Part shown: positions 26,331 through 41,255 of the stretch, piece after piece
Position numbering within the stretch: position 1 is the stretch's first letter
Layout of the letters: every line of letters begins with the position of its first letter
NCBI RefSeq assembly: GCF_050947335.1
Contig: NW_027473524.1
Coordinates: forward strand, 124,001-188,000
From: Megachile rotundata
Taxonomy: Eukaryota > Arthropoda > Insecta > Hymenoptera > Megachilidae
Direction: 5' to 3'
Length of the DNA stretch: 64,000 nt
Made by a program: the position numbers and the translations under genes
Notes under the pieces: generated by a model
The model's database searches: none
Told to the model about the DNA's origin: nothing
Seen by the model: only the letters and a program-made list of their open reading frames with translations

Positions 26331-29300
26331 TCAATAATATGAGTTAGATTGATAATAATAAGAGTAGTGAGTATAGTAATTGTCATACTATCGATCATAT
26401 ACGCATAATATGGCTAGTAATATGAGTTAGATTGATAATAATAAGAGTAATAAGTATAGTAATTGTCGTTCTATCGATCATTTAAGCATAATATGGCTAA
26501 TAATATGAGTTAGATTGATAATAATAAGAGTAGTGAGTATAGTAATTGTAGTTCTATCGATCATATCTGCATAATATGGTTAATAATATGAGTTAGATTC
26601 ATAATAATAAGAGTAATAAGTATAGTAATTGTCGTTCTATCGATCATTTAAGCATAATATGGCTAATAATATGAGTTAGATTCATAATAATAAGATTAAT
26701 AAGTATAGTATTTGTCGTTCTATCGATCATATAAGCATAATATGGCAAATAATATGAGTTAGATCGATAATGATAAGAGTAATAAGTACAGTAATTGTCG
26801 TTCTATCGATCATTTAAGCATAATATGGCTAATTATATGAGTTAGATTGATAATAATAACAGTAATAAGTATAGTAATTGTCGTTCTATCGATAATATAA
26901 GCATAATATGGCTAATAATATGAGTTAGATTGATAATAATAAGAGTAGTGAGTATAGTAATTGTCGTTCTATCGATCATATAAGCATAATATGGCTGAAA
27001 GTATGAGTTAGATTGATAATAATAAGAGTAATAAGTATAGTAGTTGTCGTTCTATCGATCATTTAAGCATAATATGGCTAATAATATGAGTTAGATTGAT
27101 AATAATAAGAGTAATAAGTATAGTAATTGTCGTTCTATCGATCATTTAAGCATAATATGGCTAATAATATGAGTTAGGTTCATAATAGTAAGAGTAATAT
27201 GTATCGTAATTGTCGTTCTATCGATCATATAAGCATAATATGGCTAATAATATGAGTTAGATTGATAATAATAAGAGTAGTGAGTATAGTAATTGTCGTT
27301 CTATCGATCATATAAGCATAATATGGCTAATAATATGAGTTAGGTTGATAATAATAAGCATAATAAGTATAGTAATTGTCGTTCTATCGATCATATAAGC
27401 ATAATATGGCTAATAATATGTGTTAGGTTGATAATAATAAGAGTAATAGGTATAGTAATTGTCGTTCTATCGATCATTTAAGCATAATATGGCTAATAAT
27501 ATGAGTTAGATTGATAATAATAAGAGTAATAAGTATAGTAATTGTCGTTCTATCGATCATTTAAGCATAATATGGCTAATAATATGAGTTAGATTGATAA
27601 TAATAACAGTAATAAGTATAGTAATTGTAGTTCTATCGATAATATAAGCATAATATGGCTAATAATATGAGTTAGATTGATAATAATAAGAGTAGTGAGT
27701 ATAGTAATTGTCGTTCTATCGATCATATAAGCATAATATGGCTAATAATATGAGTTAGGTTGATAATAATAAGCATAATAAGTATAGTAATTGTCGTTCT
27801 ATCGATCATATAAGCATAATATGGCTAATAATATGTGTTAGGTTGATAATAATAAGAGTAATAGGTATAGTAATTGTCGTTCTATCGATCATTTAAGCAT
27901 AATATGGCTAATAATATGAGTTAGATTGATAATAATAAGAGTAATAAGTATAGTAATTGTCGTTCTATCGATCATTTAAGCATAATATGGCTAATAATAT
28001 GAGATAGATTGATAATAATAAGAGTAATGAGTATAGTAATTGTAGTTCTATCGATCATATCTGCATAATATGGTCAATAATATGAGTTAGATTCATAATA
28101 ATAAGAGTAATAAGTATAGTAATTGTCGTTCTATCGATCATTTAAGCATAATATGGCTAATAATATGAGTTAGGTTGATAATAATAAGAGTAATAAGTAT
28201 AGTGACTGTCGTTCTATCGATCAAATTTGCATAATATGGTTAATAATATGAGTTAGGTTGATAACAGTGAGTGTAATAAGTATAGTAATTGTCGTTCTGT
28301 CGATCATGTAAGCATAATATGGCTAATAATATGAGTTAGATTGATAATAATAAGAGTAATACGTATAGTAATTGTCGTTCTATCGATCATTTAAGCATAA
28401 TATGGCTAATAATATGAGTTAGGTTGATAATAGTAAGAGTAATAAGTATAGTAATTGTCGTTCTATCGATCATTTAAGCATAATATGGCTAATAATATGA
28501 GTTAGATTGATAATAATAAGAATAATAAGTATAGCAATTGTCGTTCTCTCGATCATATAAGCATAATATGGCTAATAATATGAGTTAGGTTGATAATAAT
28601 AAGAGTAATAAGTATAGTATTTGTCGTTCTATCGATCATATAAGCATAATATGGCTAATAATATGAGTTAGAGTGATAATACTAGGAGTAGTGAGTATAG
28701 TAATTCTCATTCTATCGATCATATAAGCATAATATGGCTAATAATATGAGTTAGATTGATAATAATAAGAGTAATGAGTATAGTAATAGTAGTTCTATCG
28801 ATCATATCTGCGTAATATGGTTAATAATATGAGTTAGATTGATAATAGTGAGTGTAATAAGTATAGTGAATGTCGTTCTATCGATCATATCAGCATAATA
28901 TGGTTAATAATATGAGTTAGATTGATAATAGTGAGTGTAATAAGTATAGTAATTGTCGTTCTATCGATCATATTAGCATAGTATGGTTAATAATATGAGT
29001 TAGATTGATAATAATAAGAGTAGTGAGTATAGTAATTGTCATACTATCGATCATATACGCATAATATGGCTAGTAATATGAGTAAGATTGATAATAATAA
29101 GAGTAATAAGTATAGTAATTGTCGTTCTATCGATCATTTAAGCATAATATGGCTAATAATATGAGTTAGATTGATAATACTAAGAGTAGTGAGTATAGTA
29201 ATTCTCGTTCTATCGATCATATAAGCATAATATGGCTAATAATATGAGTTAGAGTGATAATACTAGGAGTAGTGAGTATAGTAATTCTCATTCTATCGAT

Positions 29301-31944
29301 CATATAAGCATAATATGGCTAATAATATGAGTTAGATTGATAATAATAAGAGTAATGAGTATAGTAATAGTAGTTCTATCGATCATATCTGCGTAATATG
29401 GTTAATAATATGAGTTAGATTGATAATAGTGAGTGTAATAAGTATAGTGAATGTCGTTCTATCGATCATATCAGCATAATATGGTTAATAATATGAGTTA
29501 GATTGATAATAGTGAGTGTAATAAGTATAGTAATTGTCGTTCTATCGATCATATTAGCATAGTATGGTTAATAATATGAGTTAGATTGATAATAATAAGA
29601 GTAGTGAGTATAGTAATTGTCATACTATCGATCATATACGCATAATATGGCTAGTAATATGAGTAAGATTGATAATAATAAGAGTAATAAGTATAGTAAT
29701 TGTCGTTCTATCGATCATTTAAGCATAATATGGCTAATAATATGAGTTAGATTGATAATACTAAGAGTAGTGAGTATAGTAATTCTCGTTCTATCGATCA
29801 TATAAGCATAATATGGCTAATAATATGAGTTAGATTGATAATAATAAGAGTGATAAGTACAGTAATTGTCGTTCTATCGATCATATAAGCATAATATGGC
29901 TAATAATATGAGTTAGAGTGATAATACTAGGAGTTGTGAGTATAGTAATTCTCATTCTATCGATCATATAAGCATAATATGGCTAATAATATGAATTAGA
30001 TCGATAATGATAAGAGTAATAAGTACAGTAATTGTCGTTCTGTCGATCATATAAGCATAATATGGCTAATTATATGAGTTAGATTGATAATAATAACAGT
30101 AATAAGTATAGTAATTGTCGTTCTATCGATAATGTAAGCATAATATGGCTAATAATATGAGTTAGATTGATAATAATAAGAATAATAAGTATAGTAATTG
30201 TCGTTCTATCGATCATATAAGCATAATATGGCTAATAATATGAGTTAGGTTGATAATAATAAGAGTAATAGGTATAGTAAATGTCGTGCTATCGATCTTA
30301 TCTGCATAATATGGTTAATAATATGAGTTAGATTGATAATAGTGAGTGTAATAAGTATAGTAATTGTCGTTCTATCGATCATATTAGCATAATATGGTTA
30401 ATAATATGAGTTAGATTGATAAAAATAAGAGTAATATGTACAGTAATTGTCGGTCTATCGATCATATAAGCGTAATATGGCTAATAATATGAGTTAGATT
30501 GATAATAATAAGAGTAGTGAGTATAGTAATTGTCATACTATCGATCATATACGCATAATATGGCTAATAATATGAGTTAGATTGATAATAATAAGAGTAT
30601 TAAGTACAGTAATTGTCGTTCTATCGATCATATAAGCATAATATGGCTAACAATATGAGTTAGAGTGATAATACTAGGAGTAGTGAGTATAGTAATTCTC
30701 ATTCTATCGATCATATAAGCATAATATGGCTAATAATATGAGTTAGATTGATAATAATAAGTGTAATGAGTATAGTAATAGTAGTTCTATCGATCATATC
30801 TGCGTAATATGGTTAATAATATGAGTTAGATTGATAATAGTGAGTGTAATAAGTATAGTGAATGTCGTTCTATCGATCATATCAGCATGATATGGGTAAT
30901 AATATGAGTTAGATTGATAATATTGAGTGTAATAAATATAGTAATTGTCGTTCTATCGATCACATTAGCATAATATGGTTAATAATACGAGTTAGATTGA
31001 TAATAATAAGAGTAATAAGTATAGTATTTGTCGTTCTATCGATCATATAAGCATAATATGGCTAATAATATGAATTAGATCGATAATGATAAGAGTAATA
31101 AGTATCGTAATTGTCGTTCTATCGATAATATAAGCATAACATGGCTAATAATATGAATTAGGTTGATAATAATAAGAGTAATAAGTATTGTGATTGTCGT
31201 TCTATCGATCAAATTTGCATAATATGTCTAATAATATGAGTTAGATTGATAATAATAAGAATAATAAGTATAGTAATTGTCGTTCTATCGATCATATAAG
31301 CATAATATGGCTAATAATATGAGTTAGGTTGATAATAATAAGAGTAATAAGTATAGTAATTGTTGTTCTATCGATCATTTAAGCATAATATGGCTAATAA
31401 TATGAGTTAGGTTGATAATAATAAGAGTAATAAGTATTGTGATTGTCGTTCTATCGATCAAATTTGCATAATATGGCTAATAATATGAGTTAGGTTGATA
31501 ATAATAAGAGTAATAAGTATTGTGATTGTCGTTCTATCGATCAAATTTGCATAATATGGCTAATAATATGAGTTAGATTGATAATAATAAGAATAATAAG
31601 TATAGTAATTGTCGTTCTATCGATCATATAAGCATAATATGGCTAATAATATGAGTTAGATTGATAATAGTGAGTGTAATAAGTATAGTAATTGTCGTTC
31701 TATCGATCATATTAGCATAATATGGTCAATAATATGAGTTAGAATGATAATAATAAGAGTAGTGAGTATAGTAATTGTCATACTATCGATCATATACGCA
31801 TAATATGGCTAGTAATATGAGTTAGATTGATAATAATAAGAGTAATAAGTATAGTAATTGTCGTTCTATCGATCATTTAAGCATAATATGGCTAATAATA
31901 TGAGTTAGATTGATAATAATAAGAGTAGTGAGTATAGTAATTGT
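26331..31944. repeat. 10.4-kb-offset duplicated block, right copy
   Basis: Partner of 15957-21486. It differs from it by one extra identical monomer at 31475-31557 and by lacking the inserted C and the 18223 change. Immediately after its end, 13 monomers present in the left region (21432-22510) are missing, and the match resumes at GGCTGAAAG (31973, partner 22594). Confidence 0.85.
31392..31557. repeat. Identical adjacent monomer pair (2 x 83 bp)
   Basis: Two consecutive monomers (31392-31474 and 31475-31557) with the same marks TTAGGTTG, TATTGTGATTG and CAAATTTGC, with no difference seen. The sister block near 21.02 kb has only one. This is a single-monomer duplication, probably the smallest and among the youngest expansion events in the window. 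Confidence 0.85.
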
Positions 31945-34900
31945 CGTTCTATCGATCATATAAGCATAATATGGCTGAAAGTATGAGTTAGATTGATAAT
32001 AATAAGAGTAATAAGTATAGTAGTTGTCGTTCTATCGATCATTTAAGCATAATATGGCTAATAATATGAGTTAGATTGATAATAATAAGAGTAATAAGTA
32101 TAGTAATTGTCGTTCTATCGATCATTTAAGCATAATATGGCTAATAATATGAGTTAGGTTCATAATAGTAAGAGTAATATGTATCGTAATTGTCGTTCTA
32201 TCGATCATATAAGCATAATATGGCTAATAATATGAGTTAGATTGATAACAATAAGAGTAGTGAGTATAGTAATTGTCGTTCTATCGATCATATAAGCATA
32301 ATATGGCTGATAATATGAGTTAGGTTGATAATAATAAGCATAATAAGTATAGTAATTGTCGTTCTATCGATCATATAAGCATAATATGGCTAATAATATG
32401 TGTTAGGTTGATAATAATAAGAGTAATAGGTATAGTAATTGTCGTTCTATCGATCATATAAGCATAATATGGCCAATAATATGAGTTAGGTTGATAATAA
32501 TAAGAGTAATAAGTATAGTAATTGTCGTTCTATCGATCATTTAAGCATAATATGGCTAATAATATGAGTTAGATTGATAATAATAAGAGTAATAAGTATA
32601 GTAATTGTCGTTCTATCGATCATTTAAGCATAATATGGCTAATAATATGAGTTAGATTGATAATAATAACAGTAATAAGTATAGTAATTGTAGTTCTATC
32701 GATAATATAAGCATAATATGGCTAATAATATGAGTTAGATTGATAATAATAAGAGTAATAAGTATAGTAATTGTCGTTCTATCGATCATTTAAGCATAAT
32801 ATGGCTAATAATATGAGTTAGATTGATAATAATAAGAGTAGTGAGTATAGTAATTGTAGTTCTATCGATCATATCTGCATAATATGGTTAATAATATGAG
32901 TTAGATTCATAATAATAAGAGTAATAAGTATAGTAATTGTCGTTCTATCGATCATTTAAGCATAATATGGCTAATAATATGAGTTAGATTCATAATAATA
33001 AGAGTAATAAGTATAGTATTTGTCGTTCTATCGATCATATAAGCATAATATGGCAAATAATATGAGTTAGATCGATAATGATAAGAGTAATAAGTACAGT
33101 AATTGTCGTTCTATCGATCATTTAAGCATAATATGGCGAATTATATGAGTTAGATTGATAATAATAAGAGTAATAAGTATAGTAGTTGTCGTTCTATCGA
33201 TCATTTAAGCATAATATGGCTAATAATATGAGTTAGATTGATAATAATAAGAGTAATAAGTATAGTAATTGTCGTTCTATCGATCATTTAAGCATAATAT
33301 GGCTAACAATATGAGTTAGGTTCATAATAGTAAGAGTAATATGTATCGTAATTGTCGTTCTATCGATCATATAAGCATAATATGGCTAATAATATGAGTT
33401 AGATTGATAATAATAAGAGTAGTGAGTATAGTAATTGTCGTTCTATCGATCATATAAGCATAATATGGCTAATAATATGAGTTAGGTTGATAATAATAAG
33501 CATAATAAGTATAGTAATTGTCGTTCTATCGATCATATAAGCATAATATGGCTAATAATATGTGTTAGGTTGATAATAATAAGAGTAATAGGTATAGTAA
33601 TTGTCGTTCTATCGATCATATAAGCATAATATGGCCAATAATATGAGTTAGGTTGATAATAATAAGAGTAATAAGTATAGTAATTGTCGTTCTATCGATC
33701 ATTTAAGCATAATATGGCTAATAATATGAGTTAGATTGATAATAATAAGAGTAATAAGTATAGTAATTGTCGTTCTATCGATCATTTAAGCATAATATGG
33801 CTAATAATATGAGTTAGATTGATAATAATAACAGTAATAAGTATAGTAATTGTAGTTCTATCGATAATATAAGCATAATATGGCTAATAATATGAGTTAG
33901 ATTGATAATAATAAGAGTAGTGAGTATAGTAATTGTCGTTCTATCGATCATATAAGCATAATATGGCTAATAGTATGAGTTAGATTGATAATAATAAGAG
34001 TAATAAGTATAGTAGTTGTCGTTCTATCGATCATTTAAGCATAATATGGCTAATAATATGAGTTAGACTGATAATAATAAGAGTAATAAGTATAGTAATT
34101 GTCGTTCTATCGATCATTTAAGCATAATATGGCTAATAATATGAGATAGATTGATAATAATAAGAGTAATGAGTATAGTAATTGTAGTTCTATCGATCAT
34201 ATCTGCATAATATGGTCAATAATATGAGTTAGATTCATAATAATAAGAGTAATAAGTATAGTAATTGTCGTTCTATCGATCATTTAAGCATAATATGGCT
34301 AATAATATGAGTTAGGTTGATAATAATAAGAGTAATAAGTATAGTGACTGTCGTTCTATCGATCAAATTTGCATAATATGGTTAATAATATGAGTTAGGT
34401 TGATAACAGTGAGTGTAATAAGTATAGTAATTGTCGTTCTGTCGATCATGTAAGCATAATATGGCTAATAATATGAGTTAGATTGATAATAATAAGAGTA
34501 ATACGTATAGTAATTGTCGTTCTATCGATCATTTAAGCATAATATGGCTAATAATATGAGTTAGGTTGATAATAGTAAGAGTAATAAGTATAGTAATTGT
34601 CGTTCTATCGATCATTTAAGCATAATATGGCTAATAATATGAGTTAGATTGATAATAATAAGAATAATAAGTATAGCAATTGTCGTTCTCTCGATCATAT
34701 AAGCATAATATGGCTAATAATATGAGTTAGGTTGATAATAATAAGAGTAATAAGTATAGTATTTGTCGTTCTATCGATCATATAAGCATAATATGGCTAA
34801 TAATATGAGTTAGATTGATAATAATAAGAGTAATAAGTATAGTAATTGTCGTTCTATCGATCATTTAAGCATAATATGGCTAATAATATGAGTTAGATTG

Positions 34901-36288
34901 ATAATACTAAGAGTAGTGAGTATAGTAATTCTCGTTCTATCGATCATATAAGCATAATATGGCTAATAATATGAGTTAGATTGATAATAATAAGAGTAGT
35001 GAGTATAGTAATTGTCGTTCTATCGATCATATAAGCATAATATGGCTAATAATATGAGTTAGGTTGATAATAATTAGCATAATAAGTATAGTAATTGTCG
35101 TTCTATCGATCATATAAGCATAATATGGCTAATAATACGAGTTAGGTTGATAATAATAAGAGTAATAAGTATAGTATTTGTCGTTCTATCGATCATATAA
35201 GCATAATATGGCTAATAATATGAGTTAGATTGATAATAATAAGAGTAGTGAGTATAGTAATTCTCGTTCTATCGATCATATAAGCATAATATGGCTAATA
35301 ATATGAGTTAGATTGATAATAATAAGAGTAATAAGTACAGTAATTGTCGTTCTATCGATCATATAAGCATAATATGGCTAATAATATGAGTTAGAGTGAT
35401 AATACTAGGAGTAGTGAGTATAGTAATTCTCATTCTATCGATCATATAAGCATAATATGGCTAATAATATGAGTTAGATTGATAATAATAAGAGTAATGA
35501 GTATAGTAATAGTAGTTCTATCGATCATATCTGCGTAATATGGTTAATAATATGAGTTAGATTGATAATAGTGAGTGTAATAAGTATAGTGAATGTCGTT
35601 CTATCGATCATATCAGCATGATATGGGTAATAATATGAGTTAGATTGTTAATATTGAGTGTAATAAATATAGTAATTGTCGTTCTATCGATCACATTAGC
35701 ATAATATGGTTAATAATATGAGTTAGATTGATAATAATAAGAGTAATAAGTATAGTATTTGTTGTTCTGTCGATCATATAAGCATAATATGGCTAATTAT
35801 ATGAGTTAGATTGATAATAATAAGAATAATAAGTATAGTAATTGTCGTTCTATCGATCATATAAGCATAATATGGCTAATAATATGAGTTAGGTTGATAA
35901 TAATAAGAGTAATAGGTATAGTAAATGTCGTGCTATCGATCTTATCTGCATAATATGGTTAATAATATGAGTTAGATTGATAATAGTGAGTGTAATAAGT
36001 ATAGTAATTGTCGTTCTATCGATCATATTAGCATAATATGGTTAATAATATGAGTTAGATTGATAATAATAAGAGTAGTGAGTATAGTAATTGTCATACT
36101 ATCGATCATATACGCATAATATGGCTAGTAATATGAGTAAGATTGATAATAATAAGAGTAATAAGTATAGTAATTGTCGTTCTATCGATCATTTAAGCAT
36201 AATATGGCTAATAATATGAGTTAGATTGATAATAATAAGAGTAGTGAGTATAGTAATTGTAGTTCTATCGATCATATCTGCATAATAT

Positions 36289-36371
36289 GGTTAATAATAT
36301 GAGTTAGATTCATAATAATAAGAATAATAAGTATAGCAATTGTCGTTCTCTCGATCATATAAGCATAATAT
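36289..36371. repeat. Chimeric monomer, GATTCAT left and TCTCTCG right halves
   Basis: The left half is GGTTAAT...GATTCATAATAAT, as in units following CATATCTGC; the right half is AGAATAATAAG, TATAGCAATTG and TTCTCTCG, which elsewhere (near 9.1, 15.5, 18.1 and 28.5 kb) belongs to GATTGATAAT units. It is duplicated at 43841-43923. This looks like a recombination joint inside one monomer, made before the 7.55-kb duplication. Confidence 0.7.
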
Positions 36372-36453
36372 GGCTAATAATATGAGTTAGGTTGATAATA
36401 ATAAGAGTAATAAGTATAGTATTCTCGTTCTATCGATCATATAAGCATAATAT
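36372..36453. repeat. 82-bp monomer, TAGTATTCTCG joint
   Basis: The middle reads GTATAGTATTCTCG, combining TAGTATT(TGTCG) with (TAGTAAT)TCTCG and losing one base. It shifts the register from 18 to 17 modulo 83. The same 82-bp monomer is at 43924-44005 in copy 2 of the 7.55-kb unit, so the loss is shared and is unlikely to be a read error. It is either a simple deletion or the scar of a crossover between two subtypes. Confidence 0.8.
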
Positions 36454-37666
36454 GGCTAATAATATGAGTTAGATTGATAATAATAAGAGTAATAAGTATA
36501 GTAATTGTCGTTCTATCGATCATTTAAGCATAATATGGCTAATAATATGAGTTAGATTGATAATACTAAGAGTAGTGAGTATAGTAATTCTCGTTCTATC
36601 GATCATATAAGCATAATATGGCTAATAATATGAGTTAGATTGATAATAATAAGAGTGATAAGTACAGTAATTGTTGTTCTATCGATCATATAAGCATAAT
36701 ATGGCTAATAATATGAGTTAGAGTGATAATACTAGGAGTAGTGAGTATAGTAATTCTCATTCTATCGATCATATAAGCATAATATGGCTAATAATATGAA
36801 TTAGATCGATAATGATAAGAGTAATAAGTACAGTAATTGTCGTTCTGTCGATCATATAAGCATAATATGGCTAATTATATGAGTTAGATTGATAATAATA
36901 ACAGTAATAAGTATAGTAATTGTCGTTCTATCGATAATGTAAGCATAATATGGCTAATAATATGAGTTAGATTGATAATAATAAGAATAATAAGTATAGT
37001 AATTGTTGTTCTATCGATCATATAAGCATAATATGGCTAATAATATGAGTTAGGTTGATAATAATAAGAGTATTAAGTACAGTAATTGTCGTTCTATCGA
37101 TCATATAAGCATAATATGGCTAACAATATGAGTTAGAGTGATAATACTAGGAGTAGTGAGTATAGTAATTCTCATTCTATCGATCATATAAGCATAATAT
37201 GGCTAATAATATGAGTTAGATTGATAATAATAAGAGTAATGAGTATAGTAATAGTAGTTCTATCGATCATATCTGCGTAATATGGTTAATAATATGAGTT
37301 AGATTGATAATAGTGAGTGTAATAAGTATAGTAATTGTCGTTCTATCGATCATATTAGCATAATATGGTCAATAATATGAGTTAGATTGATAATAATAAG
37401 AGTAGTGAGTATAGTAATTGTCATACTATCGATCATATACGCATAATATGGCTAGTAATATGAGTTAGATTGATAATAATAAGAGTAATAAGTATAGTAA
37501 TTGTCGTTCTATCGATCATTTAAGCATAATATGGCTAATAATATGAGTTAGATTGATAATAATAAGAGTAGTGAGTATAGTAATTGTAGTTCTATCGATC
37601 ATATCTGCATAATATGGTTAATAATATGAGTTAGATTCATAATAATAAGAGTAATAAGTATAGTAA

Positions 37667-37866
37667 TTGTCGTTCTATCGATCATTTAAGCATAATATGG
37701 CTAATAATATGAGTTAGATTCATAATAATAAGAGTAGTAAGTATAGTATTTGTCGTTCTATCGATCATATAAGCATAATATGGCAAATAATATGAGTTAG
37801 ATCGATAATGATAAGAGTAATAAGTACAGTAATTGTCGTTCTATCGATCATTTAAGCATAATATGG
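37667..37866. repeat. Local 5-monomer-offset duplication, copy 1
   Basis: About 200 bases carrying the rare AGAGTAGTAAGTATAGTATT mark followed by the GGCAAAT unit recur 415 bp (5 monomers) downstream at 38082-38281. Edges are set by A/G at 37666/38081 and C/T at 37867/38282. It is also present in the second 7.55-kb copy. Confidence 0.75.
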
Positions 37867-38081
37867 CTAATTATATGAGTTAGATTGATAATAATAACAG
37901 TAATAAGTATAGTAATTGTCGTTCTATCGATAATATAAGCATAATATGGCTAATAATATGAGTTAGATTGATAATAATAAGAGTAGTGAGTATAGTAATT
38001 GTCGTTCTATCGATCATATAAGCATAATATGGCTGAAAGTATGAGTTAGATTGATAATAATAAGAGTAATAAGTATAGTAG

Positions 38082-38281
38082 TTGTCGTTCTATCGATCAT
38101 TTAAGCATAATATGGCTAATAATATGAGTTAGATTCATAATAATAAGAGTAGTAAGTATAGTATTTGTCGTTCTATCGATCATATAAGCATAATATGGCA
38201 AATAATATGAGTTAGATCGATAATGATAAGAGTAATAAGTACAGTAATTGTCGTTCTATCGATCATTTAAGCATAATATGG
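38082..38281. repeat. Local 5-monomer-offset duplication, copy 2
   Basis: Second copy of 37667-37866. After it the sequence passes into a GGTTAAT, GTCATACTATCAATC, TACTCATAATATGG run not seen after the first copy, so this is another joint between previously separate arrays. Confidence 0.75.
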
Positions 38282-41255
38282 TTAATAATATGAGTTAGAT
38301 TGATAATAATAAGAGTAGTGAGTATAGTAATTGTCATACTATCAATCATATACTCATAATATGGCTAGTAATATGAGTTAGATAGATAATAATAAGACTA
38401 ATAAGTATAGTAATTGTCGTTCTATCGATCATTTAAGCATAATATGGCTAATAATATGAGTTAGATTGATAATAATAAGAGTAGTGAGTATAGTAATTGT
38501 AGTTCTATCGATCATATCTGCATAATATGGTTAATAATATGAGTTAGATTCATAATAATAAGAGTAATAAGTATAGTAATTGTCGTTCTATCGATCATTT
38601 AAGCATATTATGGCTAATAATATGAGTTAGATTCATAATAATAAGAGTAATAAGTATAGTATTTGTCGTTCTATCGATCATTTAAGCATAATATGGCTAA
38701 TAATATGAGTTAGATTGATAATAATAAGAGTAGTGAGTATAGTAATTGTAGTTCTATCGATCAAATTTGCATAATATGGCTAATAATATGAGTTAGATTG
38801 ATAATAATAAGAATAATAAGTATAGTAATTGTCGTTCTATCGATCATATAAGCATAATATGGCTAATAATATGAGTTAGGTTGATAATAATAAGAGTAAT
38901 AAGTATAGTAATTGTTGTTCTATCGATCATTTAAGCATAATATGGCTAATAATATGAGTTAGGTTGATAATAATAAGAGTAATAAGTATTGTGATTGTCG
39001 TTCTATCGATCAAATTTGCATAATATGGCTAATAATATGAGTTAGATTGATAATAATAAGAATAATAAGTATAGTAATTGTCGTTCTATCGATCATATAA
39101 GCATAATATGGCTAATAATATGAGTTAGGTTGATAATAATAAGAGTAATAAGTATAGTAATTGTCGTTCTATCGATCATTTAAGCATAATATGGCTAATA
39201 ATATGAGTTAGATTGATAATAATAAGAATAATAAGTATAGTAATTGTCGTTCTATCGATCATATAAGCATAATATGGCTAATAATATGAGTTAGGTTGAT
39301 AATAATAAGAGTAATAGGTATAGTAAATGTCGTGCTATCGATCTTATCTGCATAATATGGTTAATAATATGAGTTAGATTGATAAAAGTGAGTGTAATAA
39401 GTATAGTAATTGTCGTTCTATCGATCATATTAGCATAATATGGTCAATAATATGAGTTAGATTGATAATAATAAGAGTAGTGAGTATAGTAATTGTCATA
39501 CTATCGATCATATACGCATAATATGGCTAGTAATATGAGTTAGATTGATAATAATAAGAGTAATAAGTATAGTAATTGTCGTTCTATCGATCATTTAAGC
39601 ATAATATGGCTAATAATATGAGTTAGATTGATAATAATAAGAGTAGTGAGTATAGTAATTGTAGTTCTATCGATCATATCTGCATAATATGGTTAATAAT
39701 ATGAGTTAGATTCATAATAATAAGAGTAATAAGTATAGTAATTGTCGTTCTATCGATCATTTAAGCATAATATGGCTAATAATATGAGTTAGATTCATAA
39801 TAATAAGAGTAATAAGTATAGTATTTGTCGTTCTATCGATCATATAAGCATAATATGGCAAATAATATGAGTTAGATCGATAATGATATGAGTAATAAGT
39901 ACAGTAATTGTCGTTCTATCGATCATTTAAGCATAATATGGCTAATTATATGAGTTAGATTGATAATAATAACAGTAATAAGTATAGTAATTGTCGTTCT
40001 ATCGATAATATAAGCATAATATGGCTAATAATATGAGTTAGATTGATAATAATAAGAGTAGTGAGTATAGTAATTGTCGTTCTATCGATCATATAAGCAT
40101 AATATGGCTGAAAGTATGAGTTAGATTGATAATAATAAGAGTAATAAGTATAGTAGTTGTCGTTCTATCGATCATTTAAGCATAATATGGCTAATAATAT
40201 GAGTTAGATTGATAATAATAAGAGTAATAAGTATAGTAATTGTCGTTCTATCGATCATTTAAGCATAATATGGCTAATAATATGAGATAGATTGATAATA
40301 ATAAGAGTAATGAGTATAGTAATTGTAGTTCTATCGATCATATCTGCATAATATGGTTAATAATATGAGTTAGATTCATAATAATAAGAGTAATAAGTAT
40401 AGTAATTGTCGTTCTATCGATCATTTAAGCATAATATGGCTAATAATATGAGTTAGGTTGATAATAATAAGAGTAATAAGTATAGTGACTGTCGTTCTAT
40501 CGATCAAATTTGCACAATATGGTTAATAATACGAGTTAGATTGATAACAGTGAGTGTAATAAATATAGTAATTGTCGTTCTATCGATCACATTAGCATAA
40601 TATGGTTAATAATATGAGTTAGATTGATAGTAATAAGAGTAATAAATATAGTATTTGTCGTTCTATCGATCATATAAGCATAATATGGCTAATAATATGA
40701 AATAGATCGATAATGATAAGAGTAATAAGTACAGTAATTGTCGTTCTGCCGATCATATAAACATAATATGGCTAATTATATGAGTTTTATTGATAATAAT
40801 AACAGTAATAAGTATAGTAATTGTCGTTCTATCGATAATATAAGCATAATATGGCTAATAATATGAGTTAGGTTGATAATAATAAGAGTAATAAGTATAG
40901 TAATTGTTGTTCTATCGATCATATAAGCATAATATGACTAATAATATGTGTTAGGTTGATAATAATAAGAGTAATAAGTATAGTAATTGTCGTTCTATCG
41001 ATCATTTAAGCATAATATGGCTAATAATATGAGTTAGATTGATAATAATAAGAGTAATAAGTATAGTAATTGTCGTTCTATCGATCATTTAAGCATAATA
41101 TGGCTAATAATATGAGTTAGATTGATAATAATAACAGTAATAAGTATAGTAATTGTAGTTCTATCGATAATATAAGCATAATATGGCTAATAATATGAGT
41201 TAGATTGATAATAATAAGAGTAGTGAGTATAGTAATTGTCGTTCTATCGATCATA

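Larger units (their letters stand above)
33704..41255. repeat. 7.55-kb tandem higher-order unit, copy 1
   Basis: A unit of 7552 bp (91 monomers, one being 82 bp) repeated directly at 41256 onward. The offset 7552 was checked at TAGTATG (33971/41523), AGTTAGAC (34061/41613), TAATTAGC (35071/42623), GATTGTTAAT (35643/43195) and GGCTGAAAG (38031/45583). Rare marks such as TACTCATAATATGG, GATAATGATATGAG, TTTGCACAATATGG and GAGTTTTATTG occur in both. Across about 7.1 kb read in parallel I noticed one difference (G at 36925, A at 44477). The left edge is where CATTTAAGC at 33703 stops matching CATATAAGC at 41255. Confidence 0.9.
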
